A stretch of DNA of 64,000 bases from Terasakiella sp033100395 (GTDB lineage: Bacteria; Pseudomonadota; Alphaproteobacteria; Rhodospirillales; Terasakiellaceae), in the NCBI RefSeq assembly GCF_033100395.1, contig NZ_JAWLVJ010000001.1, positions 62,001-126,000 of the forward strand, read 5' to 3'. Numbering within the stretch: position 1 is the stretch's first letter; the number at the start of each line of letters is the position of its first letter. Both the position numbers and the translations under genes were made by a program. Positions 35,660-43,656 of this stretch are shown piece by piece. The notes under the pieces are model-generated. The model did not search any database. It was not told the DNA's origin and was given only the letters and a program-made list of their open reading frames with translations.

Positions 35660-35781
35660 TCCGTAAAATAGGAAACAACCAACGTTCACTACTCCAGATT
35701 TAAATAGTCATTAGGCAATTACATCTGGACATACTTTTTGAGACAGATACACTTGATAGAAATGTATTTGTTGGCTGTTCT

Positions 35782-36630
35782 ATGAAACTGGTTCGATTGT
35801 TCCTTATTCTGTTCGTCGCCTTTTTCACCACACCCTCGCGTGCGGATACCTTTCGACTTGGCCTCTTGCATGCTGATCCTGAGATTTTTTCCTATGAAAT
35901 TAGTGTGATTGAACTGGCGCTCAAAACAACAGACCCCGACCATCAACTTGAGCTAATTCCACTCGCCAATACGTCACAGGAACGGGTTCTCAACATGCTG
36001 GAAAACAGACAAAACATCGATATGTTCTTTACGGGCTATTCCCGGGAACGAGAGTTGCGTTTTCTACAAATCGATATTCCGCTAACCCGTGGTCTTTTGG
36101 GCGCTCGGGTTTTTATCCGCAAGAAAGGAGAAAGGTTCGTTATCAACAATCTGTCTGACCTGCAACGTCACACCATTGGGTCCGGCATTGGCTGGCCGGA
36201 TACAACCATTTTTGAAAGCGCCGGGTTCGATGTCATTTCATCCACCTATGACAATCTCTGGCGCATGCTAAACCATGGCCGTTTCCGCCTGTTTAACCGG
36301 GGCATCAACGAAGCCTATGTTGAAATCGATCAACAGGCGCGAAAAGGTTATGATTTTGAAATTCAGCCCGATGTCATCCTGTTCTATCCGTTTGATTACT
36401 TCATTTATTTAAATAGAGAATCAACGGCGCTTAAAGACATTCTGGAATCGGGTCTGCGCACAGCCTATGAGAACGGAAGCTTTATGTCGAATTTCAACAC
36501 ACACCCAAACACGGCCAAAGCCTTAAAAAAAATCCAGTCTTTTTCAAAAGTCTTTCAGATACCAAACCCGCTCTTATCAAGGCGTGTCAAAAATATCCCT
36601 GCCCGTTTCTGGCACAATCCGGTTCAGTAA
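35782..36630 (+). CDS. Periplasmic binding-protein-like protein
   Basis: 282 residues with a signal peptide of about 21 residues (cleavage after SRA). The mature part contains FRLGLLHADPE, NIDMFFTGYSRERE, HTIGSGIGWPDT and FYPFDYFIYLNRE, a series that matches the periplasmic binding-protein fold loosely. No transport genes adjoin. It follows the small cNMP-binding protein by 122 bases on the same strand and converges on the YbjN-like gene. I infer a ligand-sensing role in the cyclase locus, but that is context only. Confidence 0.6.
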   Translation: MKLVRLFLILFVAFFTTPSRADTFRLGLLHADPEIFSYEISVIELALKTTDPDHQLELIPLANTSQERVLNMLENRQNIDMFFTGYSRERELRFLQIDIPLTRGLLGARVFIRKKGERFVINNLSDLQRHTIGSGIGWPDTTIFESAGFDVISSTYDNLWRMLNHGRFRLFNRGINEAYVEIDQQARKGYDFEIQPDVILFYPFDYFIYLNRESTALKDILESGLRTAYENGSFMSNFNTHPNTAKALKKIQSFSKVFQIPNPLLSRRVKNIPARFWHNPVQ

Positions 36631-36636
36631 CCGACT

Positions 36637-37140
36637 TTAAGCGTTGCCCGCACATTCAAACAACGCACATGCCATCGCATCATGGGCAGGCATGTTGTTG
36701 AAGGCGGCAAACTGGAAGGCTGGATAGAAACGTTCACATTCACCAAGACCGGTCTGGATGATGTCTTCCAGTTCGGCTGCTTTGCTTGCCGTAGACCCAT
36801 TCATCAGGATAGTGTGACGGAACGCGGGCGCATGAATGCCCGGGACCACAGCAAAGTGACCGATCCACAACTTGGCATTAATCAATGCCAGCAAATCATT
36901 GACTGTGGAGGCTTCATTGTTTGGCAAACGCATATCCAAAGAACAGGTAATATGCAGGGACTGAAATTCTGCTGACCAGGCAAACTGAACTGCATAAGTG
37001 CACCAGTCGCCCACGCTTTCCATAATCAGATCACCATTGCTGGCTGTTTCCAGAACCCAGCCACGTTGATCGGCCAAAGTTTCAAGCACATCAAGGCCAC
37101 GGTTCTGAGCGGATGGGGATACCTGTTCCAATAAAGTCAT
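36637..37140 (-). CDS. YbjN-domain protein
   Basis: 167 residues of the YbjN family. Recognisable marks are WVLETASNGDLIMESVGDW, a central LNNEAS-like segment (LPNNEASTVNDLLALINAKLWIGHF) and a C-terminal DIIQTGLGECERFYPAFQF. YbjN proteins resemble type III secretion chaperones in fold and are linked to stress response and motility, but their molecular partner is not known. The gene is soluble and has no signal peptide. It is preceded on its strand by a terminator, so it has its own promoter. Confidence 0.8.
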   Translation of the reverse strand: MTLLEQVSPSAQNRGLDVLETLADQRGWVLETASNGDLIMESVGDWCTYAVQFAWSAEFQSLHITCSLDMRLPNNEASTVNDLLALINAKLWIGHFAVVPGIHAPAFRHTILMNGSTASKAAELEDIIQTGLGECERFYPAFQFAAFNNMPAHDAMACALFECAGNA

Positions 37141-37188
37141 TGTTTGTTCAAATCTTTTTTTGTTTGTGTTCTGCGCCTGACCCTAAAC

Positions 37189-37213
37189 AAAAAAAGGGCC
37201 CGTGCAAGGCCCT
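37189..37213 (-). terminator. Intrinsic terminator on the minus strand after ubiK
   Basis: On the minus strand AGGGCC (37213-37208) and GGCCCT pair around a seven-base loop and lead into TTTTTTT. It lies about 100 bases after the ubiK stop and 48 bases before the YbjN-like start. The region between ubiK and this hairpin also holds GTGGAAGA/TCTTCCAC arms (37250-37257, 37295-37302). Confidence 0.75.
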
Positions 37214-37311
37214 CGTGGATTCGAAAAAAAGATTCCTGTGGATAAAAATGTGGAAGAACCGCGTATGAATTTCAGCGACTCCGCAGCCCCTCTATCTTCC
37301 ACTTAACTTGT

Positions 37312-37569
37312 TTATTTTTTTGATTTTTTTAGCGCTGCTTCCAGCTCGTCAATGCGGGCGATCAGGGCGTCCTGTTCAGCACGTGCTTTGGCGGCCATGG
37401 CTTTTACGGCTTCAAATTCATCACGTGGCACAACGTCCATATCTGCCATAACCCGTTCAATTTGTTGACGAATCATGCCATCGATTTCTTCGCGCACACC
37501 GGAAAAAGTGCTCACAGCACCACTGGCAACTTTGGCCATATCGTCGAAAATGCGGTTTTTGCTCTGCAT
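37312..37569 (-). CDS. ubiK: Ubiquinone biosynthesis accessory factor (BMFP/UbiK family)
   Basis: 85 residues with two amphipathic helical segments. The first is residues 5-30 (IFDDMAKVASGAVSTFSGVR); a C-terminal coiled coil with heptads (VKAMAAKARAEQDALIARID) follows. This is the BMFP family, whose Escherichia coli member YqiC/UbiK helps the aerobic ubiquinone synthesis proteins at the membrane. The terminal lysine-rich KKSKK is also typical. It is a monocistronic gene, divergent from hldD across 154 bases. The ubiD gene earlier in the window belongs to the same pathway but is not linked. Confidence 0.85.
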   Translation of the reverse strand: MQSKNRIFDDMAKVASGAVSTFSGVREEIDGMIRQQIERVMADMDVVPRDEFEAVKAMAAKARAEQDALIARIDELEAALKKSKK

Positions 37570-37723
37570 GGATCAGATCCTTTTGGCTATAGCGAATCGG
37601 TGCGGCATTATGGCATGGGATTTTTGATGTGCAAGTCTTGCTTGATGAATGTGCATAATCGGACATATAACAGGCAGGTCAGTATAAAAAGCAGAGCTCC
37701 TGCGCAAAAATAAGGTAAAGAAG

Positions 37724-38713
37724 ATGTTTGTTGTCACAGGTGGTGCCGGATTTATCGGTTCTAACATTGTCGCTTCCCTGGAAGAACGTTATCCGGAAGA
37801 AAAGATCGTTGTCTGCGACCGTCTGCGCGACGGGGTAAAATGGCAAAATATTGCCAAGCGCGACCTTTATGACATTGTGCACCCCGACGACCTGTTTGAA
37901 TTTCTGCAGCAATATAGCGCGGACATCAAAGCCATCTTCCACATGGGCGCGATTTCAGCAACCACGGAAACCGACGCCGATAAAATCTTGGAAAACAACT
38001 TCCATCTGACCACCGCCCTGTGGGACTGGTGTGCGGATCAAAACGTGCGCTTTATCTATGCCTCTTCTGCTGCCACATATGGCGACGGCGAAAACGGCTT
38101 TGATGATTTTGAAGACCGCAAGAACCTGTCCGGCCTTCGTCCGCTCAATGCCTATGGCTGGAGCAAACATCTGTTTGATCGCACCGTAGCACGCTGCAAA
38201 GACGAAAATGGATCGACCCCACCGCAATGGGCTGGCCTTAAATTCTTCAACGTCTATGGTCCCAACGAATATCATAAAGGCGGGCAGAAAAGTGTGGTCG
38301 CCCATGTTTTCCCACAGGCGAAAGCAGACGATCTCTGTAAACTGTTTAAATCCCACCACCCGGATTATGAAGACGGCGGACAGCTGCGTGACTTCGTGTG
38401 GGTGGGCGACGTGGTTGACGTGATCCTGTGGCTTTATGAAAACAAAGATGTCTGTGGCCTGTTTAACGTGGGCACGGGCAAGGCACGATCCTTTAAAGAC
38501 CTGGCAACCGCAGTTTATGTCGCCCTTGATAAAGAACCCATGATCCAATACGTGCCAACACCGGAAAATATCCGCGACAAATATCAGTATTTCACCGAAG
38601 CCAATATGGATAAACTGCGCACGGCCGGATACGACAAAAATTTCACCAGCCTGGAAGACGGCGTGCGTGATTATGTGCAGAATTATCTCAATAAAGACGA
38701 TCCCTTTAAATAA
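37724..38713 (+). CDS. hldD: ADP-glycero-manno-heptose 6-epimerase
   Basis: 329 residues of an extended short-chain dehydrogenase. The nucleotide loop is VTGGAGFIGSNI, the catalytic triad region is YASSAATYGDG with YGWSKHLFD (Tyr-x3-Lys), and NVYGPNEYHKGGQKSVV is specific for HldD/RfaD. The enzyme makes ADP-L-glycero-D-manno-heptose, the activated heptose for the lipopolysaccharide core. The gene leads an envelope operon: lgt follows after 15 bases. Confidence 0.94.
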   Translation: MFVVTGGAGFIGSNIVASLEERYPEEKIVVCDRLRDGVKWQNIAKRDLYDIVHPDDLFEFLQQYSADIKAIFHMGAISATTETDADKILENNFHLTTALWDWCADQNVRFIYASSAATYGDGENGFDDFEDRKNLSGLRPLNAYGWSKHLFDRTVARCKDENGSTPPQWAGLKFFNVYGPNEYHKGGQKSVVAHVFPQAKADDLCKLFKSHHPDYEDGGQLRDFVWVGDVVDVILWLYENKDVCGLFNVGTGKARSFKDLATAVYVALDKEPMIQYVPTPENIRDKYQYFTEANMDKLRTAGYDKNFTSLEDGVRDYVQNYLNKDDPFK

Positions 38714-38728
38714 GACAGGAATGACATT

Positions 38729-39538
38729 ATGGCATTGGCCATTCCCTTTCCCATGATCGACCCCATCGCCCTTGAAGTCGGGCCTGTTGCGATCCGATGG
38801 TACGCGCTTGCTTATCTCGCGGGCCTTGTTGGTGGCTGGCAATATATCAAATGGCAGGTCAAATCCTTCCCCGGCAACATCACCCACGAACATGTGGATG
38901 ACTTCCTGTTCTGGGCCACCATCGGTGTGGTTTTGGGCGGGCGTCTTGGATATGTGCTGTTTTATAATTTCGACTATTTCAGCCACAACCCGCTGGCGAT
39001 CCTGCAGGTCTGGAACGGCGGCATGTCTTTCCACGGCGGGTTCATGGGCGTGGTGGTCAGTGCCATCCTGTTCTGTAAAAAACACAAATTGCCCATGCTT
39101 ACTTTCGGGGATTTGCTGGCCTGTGGCGCACCGATCGGTCTGTTCTTTGGCCGCATTGCCAATTTCGCCAATGCCGAACTTTATGGCCGCACAACCGATG
39201 TGCCCTGGGGCGTTGTCTTCCCCAATGGCGGGCCAGAACCACGTCACCCAAGCCAACTTTACGAAGCCCTGATGGAGGGACTAATGCTGTTTGTCCTGCT
39301 GTTCATCCTGTCGCGCCGGGAACACTTACGCCAATCAGCTGGCCTGTTCGTCGGGCTGTTCATCGCCGGATACGGTATTGCCAGATCCATCGTTGAGATT
39401 TTCCGCCAGCCAGATGCCCATATCGGGTTCTTAAGCGGGGGTTCCACCATGGGGCAATGGCTATCTGTACCCATGATCCTGATCGGCCTGTATCTGGTAA
39501 TCCGCGCACTGCGTTCCAAATCGGAAACCCCTGCATGA
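38729..39538 (+). CDS. lgt: Prolipoprotein diacylglyceryl transferase
   Basis: 269 residues with about seven membrane helices. The conserved Lgt blocks are GGRLGYVLFYN, MSFHGGFMGVV (catalytic His-Gly) and FFGRIANFANAELYGR with the later RHPSQLYEA. Lgt transfers diacylglycerol to the lipobox cysteine of prelipoproteins in the inner membrane. Its own downstream neighbour at 41490 is a predicted lipoprotein, though this is not a functional link. Overlap with the next gene is four bases (ATGA, 39535-39538). Confidence 0.95.
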   Translation: MALAIPFPMIDPIALEVGPVAIRWYALAYLAGLVGGWQYIKWQVKSFPGNITHEHVDDFLFWATIGVVLGGRLGYVLFYNFDYFSHNPLAILQVWNGGMSFHGGFMGVVVSAILFCKKHKLPMLTFGDLLACGAPIGLFFGRIANFANAELYGRTTDVPWGVVFPNGGPEPRHPSQLYEALMEGLMLFVLLFILSRREHLRQSAGLFVGLFIAGYGIARSIVEIFRQPDAHIGFLSGGSTMGQWLSVPMILIGLYLVIRALRSKSETPA

Positions 39539-40623
39539 CCGACTTGCGTAACATTCTTTATCGCGAGATTGAGGCAACGGGGCCGATTTCTGTTTCAGAC
39601 TTCATGACCCAATGTTTGTGTCACCCAAAGTACGGCTACTACATGACCCGTGACCCCTTTGGGGCCAAAGGTGATTTCACCACCGCACCGGAAATCAGCC
39701 AATGCTTTGGGGAACTTCTGGGCCTGTGGGCGGCCATCACCTGGCAGCAAATGGGCAGCCCGAAAGCTTTCCATCTGGTCGAACTCGGCCCCGGGCGCGG
39801 CACGTTGATGAGTGATGCTTTACGTGCGGTTAAGATGGTGCCGGGCTTTCTGGAGGCTGCACAGGTTCATCTGGTCGAAATCAGCCCGACCCTAAAAGAA
39901 AAACAGAAAGAAACTTTAAGCGATTTTGACATCATCTGGCATGACAGCGTGACTGACATCCCTGATGGCCCCGCTATCTTTATTGCCAATGAATTCTTCG
40001 ATGCTTTACCCATCCGCCAATTTGAAAAAGGTGAAAAAGGCTGGGCGGAACGATTTATTGATATTGATCCAGACAACGACAGCTTACGATTTGTCCTGCA
40101 ATCAGACCAAGCCGCAACGGCCCTGATGCCTGCGCCTTTGGAAGATAAAGAGAGTGTGGGAGACAGATTTGAAATCTCCATCGTTTCCCAATCCATCGCC
40201 CATATGCTGGCGGACCGGATCCAGAATCAAAGTGGTGCCGTGCTTGCGCTTGACTATGGCTATGCAAAACCGGCCTTTGGTGAAACCTTGCAGGCCCTGA
40301 AAGACCATAAATATATCGACGTGCTGGAAACACCGGGCGAGGCTGATTTGACGGCCCATGTGGATTTCAACACATTGGGTAAAAGCTTTACAGAAGGTGG
40401 CGCCAAAGTCTGGGGACCGATGGGACAGGGCGAGTTTCTGGAACAGCTTGGCATAACCCAGCGCATGCAGGCCCTGTTGGAAAATGCCAAGGACGATCAA
40501 AAGGACGATATCGTTGCCGCCCACAAACGGCTTTGTTCACCCGAAGAAATGGGAAGCCTGTTTAAAGTCATTTGCGCAACCCACCCCAACCACCCCGCCC
40601 CCCCAGCCTTTGAAGGTTCTTAA
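39535..40623 (+). CDS. SAM-dependent methyltransferase, MidA/NDUFAF7 family
   Basis: 362 residues. Starts LRNILYREIEATGPISVSDFM, then GYYMTRDPFGAKGDFTTAPEISQCFGEL, which is the family hallmark, and the SAM-binding loop VELGPGRGTLM near residue 87. Eukaryotic NDUFAF7 (MidA) methylates an arginine of respiratory complex I; bacterial roles are not settled. The start is the ATG at 39535, which overlaps lgt, rather than the longer frame from 39457. It is followed by pgeF at a gap of five bases. Conserved order lgt-methyltransferase-pgeF is common in alphaproteobacteria. Confidence 0.9.
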   Translation: MTDLRNILYREIEATGPISVSDFMTQCLCHPKYGYYMTRDPFGAKGDFTTAPEISQCFGELLGLWAAITWQQMGSPKAFHLVELGPGRGTLMSDALRAVKMVPGFLEAAQVHLVEISPTLKEKQKETLSDFDIIWHDSVTDIPDGPAIFIANEFFDALPIRQFEKGEKGWAERFIDIDPDNDSLRFVLQSDQAATALMPAPLEDKESVGDRFEISIVSQSIAHMLADRIQNQSGAVLALDYGYAKPAFGETLQALKDHKYIDVLETPGEADLTAHVDFNTLGKSFTEGGAKVWGPMGQGEFLEQLGITQRMQALLENAKDDQKDDIVAAHKRLCSPEEMGSLFKVICATHPNHPAPPAFEGS

Positions 40624-40628
40624 AGCTA

Positions 40629-41408
40629 ATGAGTGACACAGACGAAAAACTACCGCAGCTTACCGCAAAAAACATCACCGCAACCCACGGCTTTTTCACC
40701 CGTGAAGGCGGGATCAGTAAGGGCATTTATAACAGTCTCAATTGTGGGTGGGGGTCCGATGATGACTTAAAAGACGTACTGACCAACCGCGCGCTTGTCA
40801 CCCAGGCTCTTGGTCCCAATGTGTCTGATCTTTTAAGTGCCGCTCAGGTACATTCCAACCGCGTCCAGATTGTAGACAAAATTTGGAGCCGCGAGCGCGC
40901 CCCCGAACTGGACGCCATGGTCACCAAAATGCCAAATGTGGCCCTCGGCGTTCTTGCTGCTGACTGCGCCCCTGTTCTGTTTCATGATCCGATAAATCGG
41001 ATCATCGGTGCTGCACATTCAGGATGGAAAGGTGCTTTCGGCGGGGTTCTTGAAAACACTGTCAAAGCCATGGAAGAAATCGGCGCAGTTCGTACAAACA
41101 TTAACGCCGCTGTCGGCCCCTGCATCCATCAGGCTTCCTACGAAGTAGATGGGGGGTTTAAACAAACTTTCTTAAATCATGACCCGGCCTTTGAGAGCTA
41201 TTTCACAGACGGTAAGGCTGAAAACAAGTATCAGTTTGACCTGCCCGGTTTTGTAAAAGCCAAGCTGGACGACCTGGGTCTCGCCAGCGTTGAAGCCAGC
41301 CCGGCAGATACCTATGGCGACGAAAAAAAGTTCTTTAGCTATCGTCGTACCACCCATCGGAATGAGGCGGACTACGGTCGCCAGATTTCGGCTATTGTAC
41401 TGGATTAA
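40629..41408 (+). CDS. pgeF: Peptidoglycan editing factor (YfiH/PgeF family)
   Basis: 259 residues of the PgeF/multicopper-oxidase-like YfiH fold. The metal-binding His-Cys-His residues are visible in AAQVHSNRVQ, AADCAPVLFHD and AAHSGWKG. The C-terminal FFSYRRTTHRNEADYGRQ is typical. The protein is thought to remove misincorporated L-serine from peptidoglycan precursors; older annotation calls it polyphenol oxidase. The gene follows the methyltransferase closely, and a 23-residue membrane peptide ORF starts two bases after its stop. Confidence 0.9.
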   Translation: MSDTDEKLPQLTAKNITATHGFFTREGGISKGIYNSLNCGWGSDDDLKDVLTNRALVTQALGPNVSDLLSAAQVHSNRVQIVDKIWSRERAPELDAMVTKMPNVALGVLAADCAPVLFHDPINRIIGAAHSGWKGAFGGVLENTVKAMEEIGAVRTNINAAVGPCIHQASYEVDGGFKQTFLNHDPAFESYFTDGKAENKYQFDLPGFVKAKLDDLGLASVEASPADTYGDEKKFFSYRRTTHRNEADYGRQISAIVLD

Positions 41409-41410
41409 TC

Positions 41411-41482
41411 ATGCCCTATCTGATCATGCTCATGTTTATGTCGATGGCCGCTATTCTCTTTTCCTGTGTGATGATGGTCTGA
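41411..41482 (+). CDS. Methionine-rich 23-residue membrane peptide ORF
   Basis: An ATG two bases after the pgeF stop opens a 23-codon frame ending at TGA 41480-41482. The product is almost wholly hydrophobic, with seven methionines in 23 residues and a single cysteine, and would form one transmembrane helix. The next gene starts seven bases later. No Shine-Dalgarno precedes it, so translation would depend on reinitiation after pgeF. The spacing suggests a real operon member, but chance cannot be excluded on sequence alone. Confidence 0.45.
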   Translation: MPYLIMLMFMSMAAILFSCVMMV

Positions 41483-41489
41483 TCTAGCC

Positions 41490-42440
41490 ATGCGTCTTTT
41501 ATCCTGCCTATTCCTGCTTTTTTTTGTGGCAAGCTGTACACAAGCCCCACAACCGTTTCGCCACAGCCGCACCGGGGTTGATACCTCGGGCCTGCGTCTG
41601 CGCGATGCAGGGATTGTCAAAATCCTGCCCATGGAAGGGACATCCATCCCCATGGGGAAAATTCTGGCAAGCAGTCTGGCGGATAGTCTGGGCGCACGAA
41701 ACATTCCCGCCACATCCAATCCCTTAAAGAACCCAAGCTATCATGTGCGCGGGCAAGTACTTTTGGATTTCAATTCAGGGCGCAAAAACCATATGGGCAG
41801 CATTTATTGGACCTTTATGGATCGAAGCAAAAAAGTCATTCATGAATCGTCTCAGGAAATTCGTGGGGATGTCTATCAATGGGAATATGGTGATCAAAAA
41901 CTGATCGATGATCTGGTGGAAAATGCCGCAGACCAGTTTGCAGGCTATCTGCAGGATGAAAATGAGAAAAAGGCCGTCGAACTGGACCCCAAAGACAGGC
42001 CAGTCACCTTCACCATTACCCAAATCGAAGGCGCATTGGGCAGTGGCGAAGCGGAATTGCGCAAAGCCATGGGGCTGACGCTGCGTCAATTTGGCGCAAG
42101 TGTGCGCCGACAACCAAACGAACACACCTACCGCCTGAGTGCAGACATCGACATTCTTGATCCGTTTGAAGGCAAGCAACGCATTATTATTGCCTGGATC
42201 GTCAAGGATGCAGAAGGCAAAGAACTGGGACGCGCGCGCCAAAATAACCAGTTGGACGCAGGTGCTTTTGAAGGCCGCTGGGGGCGTCTGGCCTATGATA
42301 TCTCACGCGCGGCCATGCCCGGTATCGGACAAGTGGTTGAACGCCACCGTTCAGAACAGGCATTTGAAGCGAGTCGCGGCCAACGTGGCACATCGGCTGC
42401 ACCGGGACATAGAAAACGCCTGACCCTGCCACCATTTTAA
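41490..42440 (+). CDS. Predicted outer-membrane lipoprotein
   Basis: 316 residues with a signal peptide ending in the lipobox FVASC near residue 16, so it should be lipidated. The body has two regions: one around residues 30-160 (YHVRGQVLLDFNSGRKN) and one from 170 with RLSADIDILDPFEGKQRIIIAWIVKDAEGK, a possible repeat of the same beta-alpha fold. No function is recognised. It may act in envelope assembly given the operon hldD-lgt-pgeF. It has no clear ribosome binding site and likely depends on coupling to the upstream peptide ORF. Confidence 0.75.
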   Translation: MRLLSCLFLLFFVASCTQAPQPFRHSRTGVDTSGLRLRDAGIVKILPMEGTSIPMGKILASSLADSLGARNIPATSNPLKNPSYHVRGQVLLDFNSGRKNHMGSIYWTFMDRSKKVIHESSQEIRGDVYQWEYGDQKLIDDLVENAADQFAGYLQDENEKKAVELDPKDRPVTFTITQIEGALGSGEAELRKAMGLTLRQFGASVRRQPNEHTYRLSADIDILDPFEGKQRIIIAWIVKDAEGKELGRARQNNQLDAGAFEGRWGRLAYDISRAAMPGIGQVVERHRSEQAFEASRGQRGTSAAPGHRKRLTLPPF

Positions 42441-42577
42441 GGCGCTGTAAGGCGCAGGGAGTCTTCGTTTTGTCACAATAATGCCTTTATTGATGAATAA
42501 GGCGTTTACACAGATGGGCGGCGTTGTTATGTTGCGAAAAATTCTCGGGTACATCAACTTTAGGGCTAGATTTTCAC

Positions 42578-43510
42578 ATGAAAATCCTTACTGGTAACGC
42601 AAACCGTCCTTTAGCCGAAGCGATTGGTAAAGAGCTTGGCATTCCTCTCACCGAAGCGAGCGTAAAGCGCTTTTCCGATCAGGAAGTTTTCGTAGAAATT
42701 CTCGAGAATGTCCGTGGCGAAGATGTTTTCATCGTGCAGCCCACATCCTATCCAGCAAACGACAATATGATGGAACTTCTGGTGACCATTGATGCGGCCA
42801 AACGCGGATCAGCCCGTCGTATTACCGCAGTCGTGCCTTACTTCGGCTACGCCCGTCAGGATCGCAAAAGCGCTCCGCGTTCCCCGATTTCTGCCAAGCT
42901 GGTGGCCAACCTGATCACAACAGCCGGTGCTGATCGCGTCCTGACCATGGACCTGCACGCAGGCCAAATCCAGGGCTTCTTCGACATTCCGGTTGATAAC
43001 CTGCACGCTGCCCCGGTATTTGCCCGTGACATTGCGGAAAATTACGAAAAAGACAATCTGCTGATCGTTTCACCTGACGTGGGGGGTGTGGTTCGCGCCC
43101 GTGCAATCGCCAAACGTCTGGATGCAGGTCTTGCCATCATCGATAAACGCCGCGAACGCGCAGGTGTTTCTGAAGTGATGAACGTAATCGGGGATGTGGA
43201 AGGTATGAACTGTATCCTCATCGACGATATCGTCGATTCTGGTGGTACGCTCTGTAACGCAGCCCAAGCGCTGCTGGAAAACGGTGCAAAAAGTGCATCT
43301 GCCTACATCACACATGGTGTTCTGTCCGGCGGTGCGGTTTCACGTATCACTTCTTCTGCTTTGCAGGAACTGGCCATCACCGATTCTATTCAGGGCACAG
43401 AACAAGTGCTGGAAGCGGGCAACATCCGCCCGATCTCCATCGCGCCGATCCTGTCAGAAGCCATGAAGCGCATTCATGACGAACAATCAATTTCCTGCCT
43501 GTTTGATTAA
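42578..43510 (+). CDS. prs: Ribose-phosphate pyrophosphokinase
   Basis: 310 residues of PRPP synthetase, which makes phosphoribosyl pyrophosphate from ribose 5-phosphate and ATP for nucleotide, His and Trp synthesis. The blocks are RFSDQEVFVEI, YFGYARQDRKS, LTMDLHAGQIQGFF and the PRPP loop DDIVDSGGTL. The start is the ATG at 42578; the longer in-frame ATG at 42524 lies 18 codons ahead, in the upstream promoter region. It is monocistronic with a strong terminator at 43534. Confidence 0.96.
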   Translation: MKILTGNANRPLAEAIGKELGIPLTEASVKRFSDQEVFVEILENVRGEDVFIVQPTSYPANDNMMELLVTIDAAKRGSARRITAVVPYFGYARQDRKSAPRSPISAKLVANLITTAGADRVLTMDLHAGQIQGFFDIPVDNLHAAPVFARDIAENYEKDNLLIVSPDVGGVVRARAIAKRLDAGLAIIDKRRERAGVSEVMNVIGDVEGMNCILIDDIVDSGGTLCNAAQALLENGAKSASAYITHGVLSGGAVSRITSSALQELAITDSIQGTEQVLEAGNIRPISIAPILSEAMKRIHDEQSISCLFD

Positions 43511-43533
43511 TCAAACACAGCGATAACAAATTC

Positions 43534-43565
43534 AAAAAGGCTATCCATACCGGGTAGCCTTTTTT
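43534..43565 (+). terminator. Intrinsic terminator after prs
   Basis: Arms AAAAAGGCTA (43534-43543) and TAGCCTTTTT (43555-43564) with an 11-base loop and a T run. It lies 24 bases after the prs stop. Confidence 0.92.
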
Positions 43566-43576
43566 GTTGCCCAAAC

Positions 43577-43649
43577 CGTCATCCCCAACTTGATTGAAGA
43601 TCCAGTCACCCTGTATGGTTTTCTGGGTTCCCGCTTTTGCGGAAATGAC
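43577..43649. repeat. Degenerate copy of the dispersed inverted repeat
   Basis: Begins CGTCATCCCC and ends GGAAATGAC, with GATCC near the end of the left arm and GGGTTCCCGC in the right arm. This is the pattern of the CGTCAT...ATGACG repeats seen at 15548, though internally different and degraded. It lies between the prs terminator and the TSUP gene, ending only 7 bases ahead of that gene's first ATG. Confidence 0.65.
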
Positions 43650-43656
43650 ATAACGG

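Noticed and set aside
37955..39256. A 433-codon open frame antisense to hldD and lgt
   Set aside because: It is fully covered by two well-supported genes on the other strand, has no ribosome binding site or recognisable motif and reads like a mirror of their codon pattern.
42483..42510. GCCTTTATT...AATAAGGC hairpin after the lipoprotein gene as a terminator
   Set aside because: There is a bulge and no T run follows, so termination is not supported.
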